64,000 nucleotides of DNA from CAXBES01 sp963974915 (GCA_963974915.1 CAXBES010000002.1:1-64000); one strand, 5' to 3'. Shown: positions 24,973 through 34,427, counted from the stretch's first letter. Notes: generated by a model from the letters alone, not told the origin. A program made the numbers and translations.

Positions 24973-25776
24973 ATGAGGGAAATTGTTGTGCGAACCATAT
25001 CGGGTGTATTATACATTTCGATAGTTATTTTTTCAATGTCTACTTCGCACGAGTGGTTTATGGGGCTCTTTTTTATTCTTGGTGTGATTACACTTAGCGA
25101 ATTTCTTAAACTCGTTCACTTAAAGAGTTATCTGGCGTATATCCTCCTTGCTGCATTTATGTATTTTCTAAGTTATTCAATCTTCGAACTCAACGCTGTC
25201 TATCTATTCCTAATTCTTTCCTGCTTTGTGAACTTGTATCTTTTTAAGGACCTACTCTGGGTGAGTAAGATCCCAATGTTCGAGAAAAAGAAATACGTCG
25301 CTGTGATCTTCTATATTATAAGCGGGTTTGTATTTCTAACACTCATACCTTTTATAGACGGTGTCTTTACCCCAAAATTAATTGTAAGTATCTTTGTGCT
25401 TATCTGGGCAAACGATACATTTGCCTATGTTGTAGGTAAGAGTATTGGCAAACACAAACTATTGGAAAGAATCTCGCCCAAAAAAACGATAGAAGGGTTT
25501 GTTGGCGGACTTATAGGATCGGTAATTGCCAGTATTGTACTGTGTAATTACACAACTCTTTTTGACTTAAAAATTTGGATAAGTTTAGCACTAATAGCCT
25601 CTGTATTTGGCACGATAGGAGATTTAATACAATCTAAATTTAAACGACAGGCAGGAGTAAAAGATAGTGGGGTTTTAATGCCCGGACATGGCGGCTTATA
25701 CGATAGACTAGACAGTATTGTTTACGCCGGGCCTTTTATTTTTGCTTTTTTAGAAATCGTAAACTATGTTTCATAA
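24973..25776 (+). CDS. cdsA: phosphatidate cytidylyltransferase
   Basis: Makes CDP-diacylglycerol from phosphatidate and CTP at the inner membrane, 267 aa with about seven helices. The C-terminal signature FKRQAGVKDSGVLMPGHGG and YDRLDS contains the metal-binding acidic residues. I chose the ATG at 24973 (MREIVVRTISG); the frame's earlier ATG lies inside the LUD gene. Its end overlaps psd by 11 bp. It feeds phospholipid synthesis together with the next gene. Confidence 0.95.
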   Translation: MREIVVRTISGVLYISIVIFSMSTSHEWFMGLFFILGVITLSEFLKLVHLKSYLAYILLAAFMYFLSYSIFELNAVYLFLILSCFVNLYLFKDLLWVSKIPMFEKKKYVAVIFYIISGFVFLTLIPFIDGVFTPKLIVSIFVLIWANDTFAYVVGKSIGKHKLLERISPKKTIEGFVGGLIGSVIASIVLCNYTTLFDLKIWISLALIASVFGTIGDLIQSKFKRQAGVKDSGVLMPGHGGLYDRLDSIVYAGPFIFAFLEIVNYVS

Positions 25777-26416
25777 AGAAGGATATAAAATAATACTAAT
25801 TTCATTCGCAATATGTGTGCTACTAAGTTTAGTGGTAAACTATTCAATTACGAACGAGATCTTAAGAGGTATCATATTAATTAGCCTCATCGTGTTTCTG
25901 ATATTGATCCTTCAGTTCTTCAGAAACCCAAAACGCACCATAGAACTTAATGAAGATCACGTGCTTTCACCTGTTGACGGCAAGGTAGTAGTTATAGAAG
26001 AAGTTTTTGAAAAAGAATATTTTAAAGATAAGCGTCTTCAGATATCTGTCTTTATGTCTCCAATAAATGTCCATGTAACACGTTATCCTTCTTCCGGCGA
26101 GGTTGTATTTAGTAAATATCATCCCGGTAAATTTCTAGTGGCATGGCACCCAAAGTCTTCCGAAGAAAACGAAAGAACCACTGTAGTTGTAAAAACAAAG
26201 AGTTTTGGAGACATCCTTCACCGGCAAATTGCAGGAGCATTAGCTAAAAGAATTGTAAATTATGCAAAGGAAGGACAAGATGTTGCGCAGGGAGATGATA
26301 GTGGGTTTATAAAATTTGGTTCTCGTGTAGATGTTTTTCTTCCTTTAGGAACAAAAATTGACGTTATACTAAATCAGAAAGTAAAAGGAGGATCGACGAT
26401 ATTAGCTTCAAAATGA
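25766..26416 (+). CDS. psd: phosphatidylserine decarboxylase family protein
   Basis: Converts phosphatidylserine to phosphatidylethanolamine using a pyruvoyl group made by self-cleavage. The protein has 216 aa and is of the short form. Two N-terminal helices anchor it (about 7-25 and 30-48). The core has SPVDGKVVVIEE and VFMSPINVHVTRYP. The cleavage site Gly-Gly-Ser-Thr lies at 207-210 near the C-terminus. It overlaps cdsA upstream and the ACBP gene downstream (ATGA), so all three are translationally coupled. Confidence 0.93.
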   Translation: MFHKEGYKIILISFAICVLLSLVVNYSITNEILRGIILISLIVFLILILQFFRNPKRTIELNEDHVLSPVDGKVVVIEEVFEKEYFKDKRLQISVFMSPINVHVTRYPSSGEVVFSKYHPGKFLVAWHPKSSEENERTTVVVKTKSFGDILHRQIAGALAKRIVNYAKEGQDVAQGDDSGFIKFGSRVDVFLPLGTKIDVILNQKVKGGSTILASK

Positions 26417-26679
26417 CATCAGAAGAATTAGATAAAGCCTTTCTCACCGCGGTGGACAGCATTAACAATCACACCGAGCCCTTCCCAGCCGATGTGCTCT
26501 TAAAACTGTATGCCTACTACAAACGAGCTACCGCCTCTCAAGATCAGCCCAGCAGCAGCAACCCGTTAATTCAGGCTTTTAAAACGAATGCCTTATTTCA
26601 AACCCGTGGCTTGTCAAGTGACCAGGCAAAAGAATTGTATATAGAAGCAGTAAATCACTACTTTCTGTACCGAAAATAA
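26413..26679 (+). CDS. acyl-CoA-binding protein homologue
   Basis: A protein of 88 aa resembling the four-helix ACBP fold: LDKAFLTAVDSIN, then LLKLYAYYKRAT (the conserved Y-x-x-YK-x-AT helix), then a final helix SSDQAKELYIEAVNHY. The usual KWDAW segment is divergent (AFKTNALFQTRG), so ligand binding is likely but not assured. It shares an ATGA overlap with psd, tying acyl-CoA handling to phospholipid synthesis. Its stop codon abuts that of valS. Confidence 0.8.
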   Translation: MTSEELDKAFLTAVDSINNHTEPFPADVLLKLYAYYKRATASQDQPSSSNPLIQAFKTNALFQTRGLSSDQAKELYIEAVNHYFLYRK

Positions 26680-29310
26680 TTATTGTAAACTCTCCAGACT
26701 TGCCTTAATCGTTTCGATCTTGGCTATAGCATCCGCCTCCTTTTTACGTTCATTTGCCACCACCTGTTCCGGCGCTCCATTCACGAATTTATCATTTCGT
26801 AATTTTCCTTGAACACTCTTAAGGAATCCTTCAGTATATTTAAGTTCTTCGGAAAGCTTAGCGATTTCCTCATCGACATCAATAGCTCCTGAAATTGGCA
26901 CGAAATACTCGTTAGATTTTACTCTGAAGGTAAGCGCTCCGTTAATTGCTTCAGTAGTTTGGTTCAGCTCCGAAATGTTCCCTAATTTTTTGATAACAGC
27001 ATCAAACTCATCGGAAACCTGATCGTTATTTATCACCGATACTTCTATAGCCTCTTTAAAAGAAATATTCTTTTCCTTCCTAATCGTTCTTATACCCGAA
27101 ATTACTTCCTGCGTGAATTCAAAGTTCGTAATCAATTTAGAGTCATAATCGGCAGATTTTGGCCATTTCGCAACGATTAACGCCTCATTAGCCTCCCTAT
27201 TAGCTATATGTTGCCATATTTCTTCAGAAATAAAGGGAACAAAAGGATGAAGGATCTTGAGGTTTTCCTCAAGGATCTCAATAATCTCCTTGAAGGTACG
27301 CGCCGAAATAGGTTGCTGATATTCCGGTTTTACCATTTCTAAAAACCAGGAACAGAAGTCGTCCCAAATTAATTTATAGGTAGACATAAGCGCATCGCTA
27401 AGTCGGTACTTGCTATAATGGTCTTCAATTTCGGAAAGTACTTTCTGAAATTTATTTTTGTACCATTTAATAGCAATAGTGGCCGTTTCTGTTTCTTCTT
27501 TTTCTTCGGAAACTTCCCAGCCATCAATTAATCTGTAGGCGTTCCATATCTTGTTTACGAACCCACTCCCCTGTTTACAAAGGTCTTCATCGAACATAAG
27601 GTCGTTTCCTGCAGGAGAACTCAATAGCATCCCAACTCTAACCCCATCGGCACCGTATTTATCCATAAGCTCGATAGGGTCTGGCGAATTCCCCAGAGAT
27701 TTGCTCATTTTCCGACGCTGCTTATCTCTAACGATTCCTGTTAGATATACGTTGGTAAATGGTTTTTCATTTCGGTATTCGTATCCGGCAATGATCATTC
27801 TGGCAACCCAAAAGAATAGGATCTCCGGTGCTGTTACCAAATCGTTAGTAGGATAATAATAATTAATTTCTTCGTTATCGGGCTCAAGGATTCCGTTAAA
27901 AACACTAATAGGCCATAACCAGGAGGAAAACCAGGTGTCCAGCACATCAGGATCCTGACGCAGATCTGAAGCGGCTAAACTGTTGTTACCGGATTCTTCT
28001 CTGGCTGCAAGTAGGGCTTCTTCTGCGGTTTCTGCTACTACGAAATCTTCCTTCCCATCACCATAATAATAGGCAGGTATTTGCTGTCCCCACCATAACT
28101 GACGAGAGATATTCCAGTCCCGAACATTCTCCATCCAGTACTTATAAGTATTTACAAATTTTTCAGGAACAAGATTTACATCCTTTTCCAAGACTGCATC
28201 TAAGGCAGGTTGCGCAAGCTCCTTCATTTTAAGAAACCATTGGTCGCTTAGTTTTGGCTCTATTACTGCCCCGGTTCGCTCACTGGTACCAACCTTATTA
28301 ATATGTGTTTCAGTTTTAAGGAGAACACCTATATTTTCTAATTCTTTTACAATTTCCTTTCTGGCAACGAAACGGTCTTTCCCTTCGTAATGCATTCCGA
28401 AGCTATTAAGAGTACCGTCATCATTTAAAATATCAATTACCTCTAACTGGTGTTTATCGCCCAATGCTTTATCGTTCATATCATGAGCGGGGGTCACTTT
28501 TAAACAGCCTGTACCAAACTCAACATCTACATACTCATCCACAATTATTGGGATCACCCTGTTACAAATGGGAACTACTGCCTTTTTACCCTTTAAATGC
28601 TTGAATCTTTCATCATTTGGATTGATACAAATTGCGGTATCTCCAAAGATGGTCTCGGGACGGGTTGTTGCAATGGTTAAAAAGTCTTCGCTTCCGTCTA
28701 TTTTATAATTCAGATAGTAAAGATTTCCCTGCTTTTCTTCATGGATCACTTCTTCGTCTGAAAGTGTCGTTTGGGCCTGAGGATCCCAATTTACCATTCT
28801 ATAACCCCGGTAAATATTACCTTTCTTATACAGGTCAACAAAGACTTTGATCACCGATGCCGACATATTGTCATCCATGGTAAATTTAGTGCGCTCCCAA
28901 TCGCATGAAGCACCTAAGTTTTTTAACTGTTCAAGAATGATTCCTCCGTGTTTATGTGTCCACTCCCATGCATGTTCCAAAAACTCTTCCCTTGACAGTT
29001 CCGATTTATCTATACCTTCACTTTTGAGTTTATTCACCACTTTAGCTTCGGTTGCGATCGATGCGTGATCTGTACCCGGTACCCAACATGCATTGTAGCC
29101 TTTAAGTCGGGCGCGACGTATTAACACATCCTGAAGCGTATTATTTAACATATGCCCCATATGAAGTACTCCCGTGACATTTGGAGGTGGAATTACTATA
29201 GTATATGCCTCTCTCTCGTCAACTTCACTGTGAAAGTGATTATGCTCCAACCAGTAGTCATACCAACGGGTTTCAACATTTTTCGCATCATATTTCGCTT
29301 CTAAAGCCAT
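26680..29310 (-). CDS. valS: valine--tRNA ligase
   Basis: A class I aminoacyl-tRNA synthetase of 876 aa. The HIGH-type motif HMGH is at 50-53 and KMSKS lies near residue 540 (RRKMSKSLGN). An editing domain with TTRPETIFGDTAI follows the first Rossmann half, and a C-terminal coiled coil (about 810-876) ends the protein. I chose the ATG at 29310 (MALEAKYDAKNVE), the usual family start. The 11 upstream residues would need a TTG and overlap the promoter region. Confidence 0.97.
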   Translation of the reverse strand: MALEAKYDAKNVETRWYDYWLEHNHFHSEVDEREAYTIVIPPPNVTGVLHMGHMLNNTLQDVLIRRARLKGYNACWVPGTDHASIATEAKVVNKLKSEGIDKSELSREEFLEHAWEWTHKHGGIILEQLKNLGASCDWERTKFTMDDNMSASVIKVFVDLYKKGNIYRGYRMVNWDPQAQTTLSDEEVIHEEKQGNLYYLNYKIDGSEDFLTIATTRPETIFGDTAICINPNDERFKHLKGKKAVVPICNRVIPIIVDEYVDVEFGTGCLKVTPAHDMNDKALGDKHQLEVIDILNDDGTLNSFGMHYEGKDRFVARKEIVKELENIGVLLKTETHINKVGTSERTGAVIEPKLSDQWFLKMKELAQPALDAVLEKDVNLVPEKFVNTYKYWMENVRDWNISRQLWWGQQIPAYYYGDGKEDFVVAETAEEALLAAREESGNNSLAASDLRQDPDVLDTWFSSWLWPISVFNGILEPDNEEINYYYPTNDLVTAPEILFFWVARMIIAGYEYRNEKPFTNVYLTGIVRDKQRRKMSKSLGNSPDPIELMDKYGADGVRVGMLLSSPAGNDLMFDEDLCKQGSGFVNKIWNAYRLIDGWEVSEEKEETETATIAIKWYKNKFQKVLSEIEDHYSKYRLSDALMSTYKLIWDDFCSWFLEMVKPEYQQPISARTFKEIIEILEENLKILHPFVPFISEEIWQHIANREANEALIVAKWPKSADYDSKLITNFEFTQEVISGIRTIRKEKNISFKEAIEVSVINNDQVSDEFDAVIKKLGNISELNQTTEAINGALTFRVKSNEYFVPISGAIDVDEEIAKLSEELKYTEGFLKSVQGKLRNDKFVNGAPEQVVANERKKEADAIAKIETIKASLESLQ

Positions 29311-29340
29311 ATTTTGGTCTAATTTTTGAACAACAATCTG

Positions 29341-29369
29341 CAAAAGTAGGGATATCTGCAGGATAATAA
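29341..29369 (-). promoter_or_regulatory. candidate valS promoter
   Basis: The minus strand reads TACTTTTG (29341-29348), a full TAnnTTTG match, with TTA at 18-bp spacing (29367-29369). It lies 30 bp upstream of the valS ATG and supports that start over the longer frame. Confidence 0.5.
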
Positions 29370-29385
29370 AAGTGAATAACTTATT

Positions 29386-29416
29386 TTGCAGTTTGTAAGA
29401 AAGTTACCTACATTAG
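29386..29416 (+). promoter_or_regulatory. candidate promoter for the DUF1573 gene
   Basis: TTG at 29386-29388 and TACATTAG at 29409-29416 (one mismatch to TAnnTTTG) are separated by 20 bp. The ATG at 29430 would be very close to the transcription start; the alternative ATG at 29439 gives a more usual leader. Confidence 0.45.
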
Positions 29417-29429
29417 CACATACTAAAAT

Positions 29430-29834
29430 ATGAAAATCATGAAAAAGTTAGTACTTATAGCATTAGTTGCTCTAGTTAGTTTTGCAGCCAATGCGCAAGC
29501 AAAGATCACCTTTAAGACCGAAACCGTGGATTACGGTGAAATCGCTAAAGGGAGTGATGGTGTACGTGTTTTTGAATTTACAAACACCGGTGATGCACCC
29601 TTAGTAATTACAGATGTAAAATCGAGCTGTGGATGTACAGTACCAAAAAAACCTGAAGGACCGGTAGCTCCGGGAGCGTCTAGTACGATTCAGGTTAAAT
29701 ACGACACAAACCGGGTTGGCCCCATTAGAAAGAATATTACAGTATATTCTAATGCCGACGAACCGATTAAAGCTCTTAAAATAAAAGGGGAGATTCTTGC
29801 AGATGGCAAGAGCGTTCTTGAAAAAACAAAATAG
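29430..29834 (+). CDS. DUF1573 secreted protein
   Basis: A protein of 134 aa. A signal peptide (about 1-23) precedes a single immunoglobulin-like DUF1573 domain with the conserved FEFTNTGDAPLVITDVKSSCGCTVP motif and a VKYDT turn. The function is not established; the domain is common in secreted Bacteroidota proteins. The second Met (position 4, 29439) may be the true start. A strong terminator follows at 29854. Confidence 0.88.
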   Translation: MKIMKKLVLIALVALVSFAANAQAKITFKTETVDYGEIAKGSDGVRVFEFTNTGDAPLVITDVKSSCGCTVPKKPEGPVAPGASSTIQVKYDTNRVGPIRKNITVYSNADEPIKALKIKGEILADGKSVLEKTK

Positions 29835-29853
29835 AGATTTATTACAAATTGTT

Positions 29854-29885
29854 AAAAGCCGACATCCAGTTAGATGTCGGCTTTT
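29854..29885. terminator. bidirectional rho-independent terminator
   Basis: AAAAGCCGACATC-cagtta-GATGTCGGCTTTT, a 13-bp perfect stem followed by more T. It lies between the convergent DUF1573 and aspartyl-protease genes. Confidence 0.9.
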
Positions 29886-29886
29886 T

Positions 29887-31218
29887 TTATAAAACCTTTT
29901 CGAGTTCAAATTTGATATTGTGAGCAACCCCTTCCCTATTGATCTTTAAATAGATCTTCTTTCCTACTTTTGAAGAAAACAGATTGGTGAGTTCATATAG
30001 TTTGTATTTATGAGCCTGTTTACCGTTTATCATTAAAATTTCATCTCCTTTTAATAATCCTGCCAAAGCTGCGGGTGAATTCTTACGGACCTCAGCTACA
30101 ACAAACCTTGGAGCCAGTGTAAAACTATATAGCGGATTAACCGAGATACTTATTGCCCCATTGTTCTGACCGGTTTGATCTAAATTTAAGGATTGATTCT
30201 GAACTTCTCCTCTACTCTTTACCACCACCAAGCCATCGTGTTCCACTATGAGTCCGCTCATATTGTAATGAAAAGGTAGCTTAAAATTCTTATTTTTTTT
30301 CAAATACATTGTTTCAGCATTATAATCCATGATCACGGTAAATCGCTTTAGAATTCCTCCTCCCAGGCTTCCGTCGCGGTCTTTATAGAAAAGTGAACTA
30401 TCTGCAGTTTTTAAATTGGGAAATGCGACGTTCAAATTTGCGAGTTCAAACTTTTTAAGCTTTACGCTTTTTAATCTCGATCTCTTTCCGAAGATGTTAC
30501 CACTAAGTCCGAGCCCTAAATAATCTTCAAAATAGTTTTTTGGCTCTTCCACGATAAGACCTTCGTCATTAAAAAGCCACATGGCATCACTCGACCCGGA
30601 GTCGATCAATAATGTGACATCCCTGAACCCATTTTTGGAAAAAACACTTAAGGTGGTATAGGGTTTATTCTTATAAAACGACAATTTGAAAGCTTCGTAT
30701 CGCTTTAGTTTCTTCTTGCTAAATTCGTCAGTATTATAAAGTGTGATTTTTCTGGAAGAGTAATCGGTTTTAACGATAAAATTTTTAAAGAGATCATAAC
30801 CAATAATTCCGTTAATTGGAATTCCCATTCTTGTAGAGAAATTTAATGATTCGTCGAATACAACGAAAATCGTATGATTCTCATCCACGGCTTCCCCAAT
30901 CACTACTTGATTGTTCGCACTTTTAAGCGCAGTGAGAGTGCCTCCTTCACCAAGTCCCCTAATCCTTACGGGCACTGCATTCTTCATCTCGAGTGAATCT
31001 TTGGAGGTTAAACTAAATATCAAGGTAGACTTCACGCCCGTATCCAGTAAAAAGTTAAGTTCTTTTCCGTTCACCGTAACCGGAATGATGGTAAGGTTGT
31101 TTACTAATTCGAATGGAATCTTGTCTTTTTTCTGATTTTTAGGTAAATGGAAACCCTGTTGCGAAAACCCCGAAGTTGCAACGCAAAAAGCAAACCCAAT
31201 AAGAAAGAATCTATTCAC
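29887..31218 (-). CDS. retropepsin-like aspartyl protease with PDZ domain (GTG start)
   Basis: An exported protein of 443 aa. A signal peptide (about 1-20, NRFFLIGFAFCVATSGFSQ) precedes two aspartyl-protease-like halves. Each has its own motif: FLLDTG with Asp59, and LLIDSGSS with Asp206. A PDZ domain lies at about 365-440 (VRKNSPAALAGLLKGDEILMINGK). I chose the GTG at 31218 because it gives a clean signal peptide. The longer frame from 31308 would run over the promoter of the next gene. The protein is probably periplasmic; substrate unknown. Confidence 0.85.
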   Translation of the reverse strand: MNRFFLIGFAFCVATSGFSQQGFHLPKNQKKDKIPFELVNNLTIIPVTVNGKELNFLLDTGVKSTLIFSLTSKDSLEMKNAVPVRIRGLGEGGTLTALKSANNQVVIGEAVDENHTIFVVFDESLNFSTRMGIPINGIIGYDLFKNFIVKTDYSSRKITLYNTDEFSKKKLKRYEAFKLSFYKNKPYTTLSVFSKNGFRDVTLLIDSGSSDAMWLFNDEGLIVEEPKNYFEDYLGLGLSGNIFGKRSRLKSVKLKKFELANLNVAFPNLKTADSSLFYKDRDGSLGGGILKRFTVIMDYNAETMYLKKNKNFKLPFHYNMSGLIVEHDGLVVVKSRGEVQNQSLNLDQTGQNNGAISISVNPLYSFTLAPRFVVAEVRKNSPAALAGLLKGDEILMINGKQAHKYKLYELTNLFSSKVGKKIYLKINREGVAHNIKFELEKVL

Positions 31219-31283
31219 TTTTTCTAAATCAAAAGCAATTAGAATCAAGATATAAAAAAAAGCGGAAAGTGCTTTTATTTGGA

Positions 31284-31313
31284 TTGATTTATAAAATATA
31301 TTTCGCAACTTTG
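31284..31313 (+). promoter_or_regulatory. candidate promoter for the aminotransferase-murB operon
   Basis: TTG at 31284-31286 and CAACTTTG at 31306-31313 (one mismatch to TAnnTTTG) are at the ideal 19-bp spacing. The ATG lies 18 bp downstream. Confidence 0.55.
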
Positions 31314-31330
31314 TTTTTAAATAAATCGTT

Positions 31331-32521
31331 ATGCCTTCTATTTCGACTAAGGGACTACAAATGCCCGAATCACCGATCAGAAAATTGGTTCCATTCGCTG
31401 AAAAAGCTTACAAGCAGAAAAAAACTGTATATCACCTCAATATTGGTCAGCCGGATATAAAATCTCCACAGATCGCCATGGATGCGGTTGCACATCATAG
31501 CTTAGAGATACTTGCTTATACCAGATCTGAAGGGTCTCAGGAATATCGTGAGAAGATCGCAGCATATTACAACCGAAATAGTATTCCTGTAACGGCAGAC
31601 GATCTAATTGTTACTACCGGAGGAAGTGAAGCATTATTATTTGCTATGGGTACAATTGCAGATATTGGTGACGAGATCATTATCCCGGAACCATTTTACG
31701 CAAACTATAACGGTTTTGCAACCGCTTCGGGTGTGAAAATAGTGCCCGTAATTTCGAAGATAGAAAACAATTTTGCCTTGCCGCCTATTTCAGAGTTTGA
31801 AAAGTTGATCACCGAGAAAACAAAAGCAATTCTTATTTGCAATCCGGGAAATCCAACCGGATACCTCTATTCAAAGGAAGAAATTCAAAAATTGGCAGCG
31901 ATCGTAAACAAACATAATCTCTTTCTTGTTGCAGACGAGGTATATCGTGAGTTTACTTACGATGGCTACGAGCATTACTCTATCCTTCAAGAGGAGAGTA
32001 TGGCCGAAAATGGAATCATTATCGATTCTGTTTCTAAACGTTATAGTATGTGTGGCGCCAGAATTGGCTGTTTGGTTTCTAAAAACAAACAAGTAATAAA
32101 TACTGCTCTTAAATTTGCACAAGCCAGGTTGAGTCCGCCAACTTTTGCTCAAATTGCGAGTGAAGCAGCCTTGCTTACACCTCAAAGTTATTTCGATGAA
32201 GTGATTGTTGAGTATAAAGATAGACGTGACACACTTGTTTCTCACCTTCAGAAAATTCCCGGTGTTAAAGTAGGAATTCCAAAAGGCGCCTTTTATTGTA
32301 TCGTTGAGCTCCCGGTTAAAAACAGCGATGATTTCGCACAATGGTTATTAGAAGAATTTGATGATAAGGGCGAAACAATAATGGTTGCTCCGGCTGCCGG
32401 CTTTTATTCTAGTCCGGGTGTGGGGTTAAACCAGATTCGGATCGCTTATGTTCTTAAAAAGGAGAGTCTAATACGAGCGGTTGAAATTTTAAAAATTGCC
32501 TTAGAAGAATATCGCGATTAA
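31331..32521 (+). CDS. PLP-dependent class I/II aminotransferase (aspartate aminotransferase-like)
   Basis: A fold-type I aminotransferase of 396 aa. The PLP lysine is Lys236 (SVSKRYSMCGARIG), the cofactor Asp is in VADEVYREF and the NPGNPTG loop lies at 171-177. Length and motifs fit the aspartate/aromatic aminotransferase group; amino-acid specificity cannot be read. Its stop codon overlaps the murB ATG by one base (TAATG), so translation is coupled. Confidence 0.92.
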   Translation: MPSISTKGLQMPESPIRKLVPFAEKAYKQKKTVYHLNIGQPDIKSPQIAMDAVAHHSLEILAYTRSEGSQEYREKIAAYYNRNSIPVTADDLIVTTGGSEALLFAMGTIADIGDEIIIPEPFYANYNGFATASGVKIVPVISKIENNFALPPISEFEKLITEKTKAILICNPGNPTGYLYSKEEIQKLAAIVNKHNLFLVADEVYREFTYDGYEHYSILQEESMAENGIIIDSVSKRYSMCGARIGCLVSKNKQVINTALKFAQARLSPPTFAQIASEAALLTPQSYFDEVIVEYKDRRDTLVSHLQKIPGVKVGIPKGAFYCIVELPVKNSDDFAQWLLEEFDDKGETIMVAPAAGFYSSPGVGLNQIRIAYVLKKESLIRAVEILKIALEEYRD

Positions 32522-33534
32522 TGCATATTGAAGAAAACAAATCTCTAAAAGAGTACAATACCTTTCATATAGATTGTAAGGCCCGATATTTTGTTTCTGT
32601 TTCTACGATCGAAGAATTAAATAAGGTACTGGCTAATAAGAAGTTCGAAAACCGTTTTTTATTAGGTGGTGGCAGTAATATGCTCCTCACCGGGGATATT
32701 GATGCTTTAGTGATACATTTAAACCTGAAAGGGATCACAATTCTTTCCGAAGACCAACAAAAAGTAAACATAGAGGTCATGGCAGGTGAAAATTGGCACC
32801 AATTCGTCATGTTTTGTATCTCAAACAATTATGGTGGCGTTGAAAACCTATCTCTAATCCCCGGAAATGTTGGTACGGCACCTATCCAAAATATTGGAGC
32901 CTATGGTGTAGAGCTAAAAGATACTTTTGTAAAATGTAATGCTGTAGAGATCGATACGCAGCGCGAAAGAGTATTCACTAAAACCGATTGTAATTTTGGT
33001 TATAGGAACTCGGTCTTCAAAAATGATTTAAAAGGAAAATACATTATTACCAGTGTAGTTTTCGAACTAACAAAAACCGATCATAAAAAAAGTACGTCTT
33101 ACGGTGCTATTAAGGACAAACTAGCCGAAAAAAACATCTATGATCCCACTATCAAAGATATTTCGGATGCAGTGATTTCCATTAGAGAATCAAAACTACC
33201 GGATCCAGCGAAACTTGGTAATAGCGGAAGTTTCTTTAAAAATCCTGTTATTGACAGTGAAACTTTCAGAGAGTTTAGAGTTAAATTTCCTGAAGCTCCT
33301 TTCTACGAAGTTTCTGCATCACAATTTAAAATTCCTGCCGGATGGCTCATAGAACAAGCCGGATTTAAAGGAAAACAATTTGGTGATGCCGGGGTTCATA
33401 AGAACCAAGCCCTGGTTTTGGTTAACTATGGTGATGCCAGCGGACAAGAGATCTGGGAACTAGCAATTCTTATTCAGAAGAAAATAAAAGAAATGTTCGG
33501 AATTTATATTGAGCCGGAAGTGAATGTTATCTAA
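32521..33534 (+). CDS. murB: UDP-N-acetylmuramate dehydrogenase
   Basis: Reduces enolpyruvyl-UDP-GlcNAc to UDP-MurNAc in peptidoglycan synthesis, an FAD enzyme of 337 aa. The FAD-binding segment FLLGGGSNML is near 46-55, NVGTAPIQNIGAYGVE near 115-130, YRNSVFK near 160, and the catalytic-Ser region GNSGSFFKNP near 236. The length and the long C-terminal domain match the type I (E. coli-like) form. Its stop overlaps that of the convergent fasciclin gene by 4 bp. Confidence 0.97.
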   Translation: MHIEENKSLKEYNTFHIDCKARYFVSVSTIEELNKVLANKKFENRFLLGGGSNMLLTGDIDALVIHLNLKGITILSEDQQKVNIEVMAGENWHQFVMFCISNNYGGVENLSLIPGNVGTAPIQNIGAYGVELKDTFVKCNAVEIDTQRERVFTKTDCNFGYRNSVFKNDLKGKYIITSVVFELTKTDHKKSTSYGAIKDKLAEKNIYDPTIKDISDAVISIRESKLPDPAKLGNSGSFFKNPVIDSETFREFRVKFPEAPFYEVSASQFKIPAGWLIEQAGFKGKQFGDAGVHKNQALVLVNYGDASGQEIWELAILIQKKIKEMFGIYIEPEVNVI

Positions 33535-34130
33535 TACGATCCAAGAATTGTATCTAATACATGAACTACCCCATTAGATCCCTTGATGTCACTTTTACCT
33601 AAAACTGCCTCAGTTCCATTAGAGTCCTTGATCACAATATCTGCACCTTTCATTGAAGCAATTAGTTTTGCCCCGGAAAGTGTTTCCAGAGTATAGTTTC
33701 CATTCCCGCTTTTTATATTTTGAACCAAGGTTGCAGAATCAATATCTCCTTTCACAATATGGTTTTTCAACATTTGAGTCAATTTACCTTTATTATTAGG
33801 GTCTAGAAGCCGGTTAAAATCTGACTGATCAATTGCACTGAAAGCATCATTACTTGGTGCGAGCAGTGTAAAAGGTCCTTCTTCATTACTTAAAACCTCT
33901 GTTAGGCCGGCGCTCACAATTGCACTTGAGAATGTCTTCAATTCCGGTGTTACCATGGCCTTTGTCATAACACTATTGATCTGCTTTTTCATCTCAGGAG
34001 TTTGCACTATTGCTTTTTTCTCCACTTTTTTCTCTTCGGAAGAAGAACTAGAATCATTTGACTCGTTTTTGCATGAGAATAATACCAGAGTAATAGCTAA
34101 AAGTGCTAATAATTTATTGACTGAAAACAT
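33531..34130 (-). CDS. fasciclin (FAS1) domain lipoprotein
   Basis: A protein of 199 aa. A lipoprotein signal (lipobox LFSC, Cys20) is followed by a Ser/Glu/Lys-rich linker and one FAS1 domain at about 55-199. Both conserved blocks are present: FTLLAPSNDAFSAI and the C-terminal SNGVVHVLDTIL. FAS1 domains mediate adhesion; here a role in the cell envelope is inferred. It is monocistronic. Confidence 0.92.
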   Translation of the reverse strand: MFSVNKLLALLAITLVLFSCKNESNDSSSSSEEKKVEKKAIVQTPEMKKQINSVMTKAMVTPELKTFSSAIVSAGLTEVLSNEEGPFTLLAPSNDAFSAIDQSDFNRLLDPNNKGKLTQMLKNHIVKGDIDSATLVQNIKSGNGNYTLETLSGAKLIASMKGADIVIKDSNGTEAVLGKSDIKGSNGVVHVLDTILGSY

Positions 34131-34168
34131 TGCTTATTTTTTTATTTGAAACGCTAAAAATAACCAAA

Positions 34169-34203
34169 TTTGAAGGACATCACCAAGAAAGATTGTATTT
34201 TTG
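34169..34203 (+). promoter_or_regulatory. candidate promoter for small membrane protein gene
   Basis: TATTTTTG at 34196-34203 matches TAnnTTTG fully, with TTTG at 34169-34172 giving a spacer near 23 bp. The ATG is 18 bp downstream. Confidence 0.5.
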
Positions 34204-34220
34204 CACTATAAATAATTTTT

Positions 34221-34427
34221 ATGAAACTTTTACTTATAACACTATTATTACTTTTACTTGCTGTCGCAGGAATTGCGATAAAGATCTGGGGTAAAAAAGA
34301 CGGAAAATTTGCGGGAACCTGTGCTAGTCAGAGTCCATTTTTAAACAAGGAAGGTGAAAACTGCGGCTTTTGCGGAAAATCTCCGGATCAGTTCGAAAAT
34401 TGCACCGAAGAACCACATAAAGCGTAA
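34221..34427 (+). CDS. small membrane-anchored cysteine-containing protein
   Basis: A protein of 68 aa with one N-terminal helix (about 2-22). A short exported or cytoplasmic tail has four cysteines in the pattern TCASQSP, then NCGFCGK and NCTEEP. The spacing suggests metal binding or disulphides. Small proteins of this layout are common in Flavobacteriaceae, and I know no function for them. A good promoter match supports it as a real gene. Confidence 0.75.
   Translation: MKLLLITLLLLLLAVAGIAIKIWGKKDGKFAGTCASQSPFLNKEGENCGFCGKSPDQFENCTEEPHKA

Noticed and set aside
29311..29343. Longer valS start
   Set aside because: It needs a TTG, the residues are not conserved, and a full -7 promoter box lies at 29341-29348.
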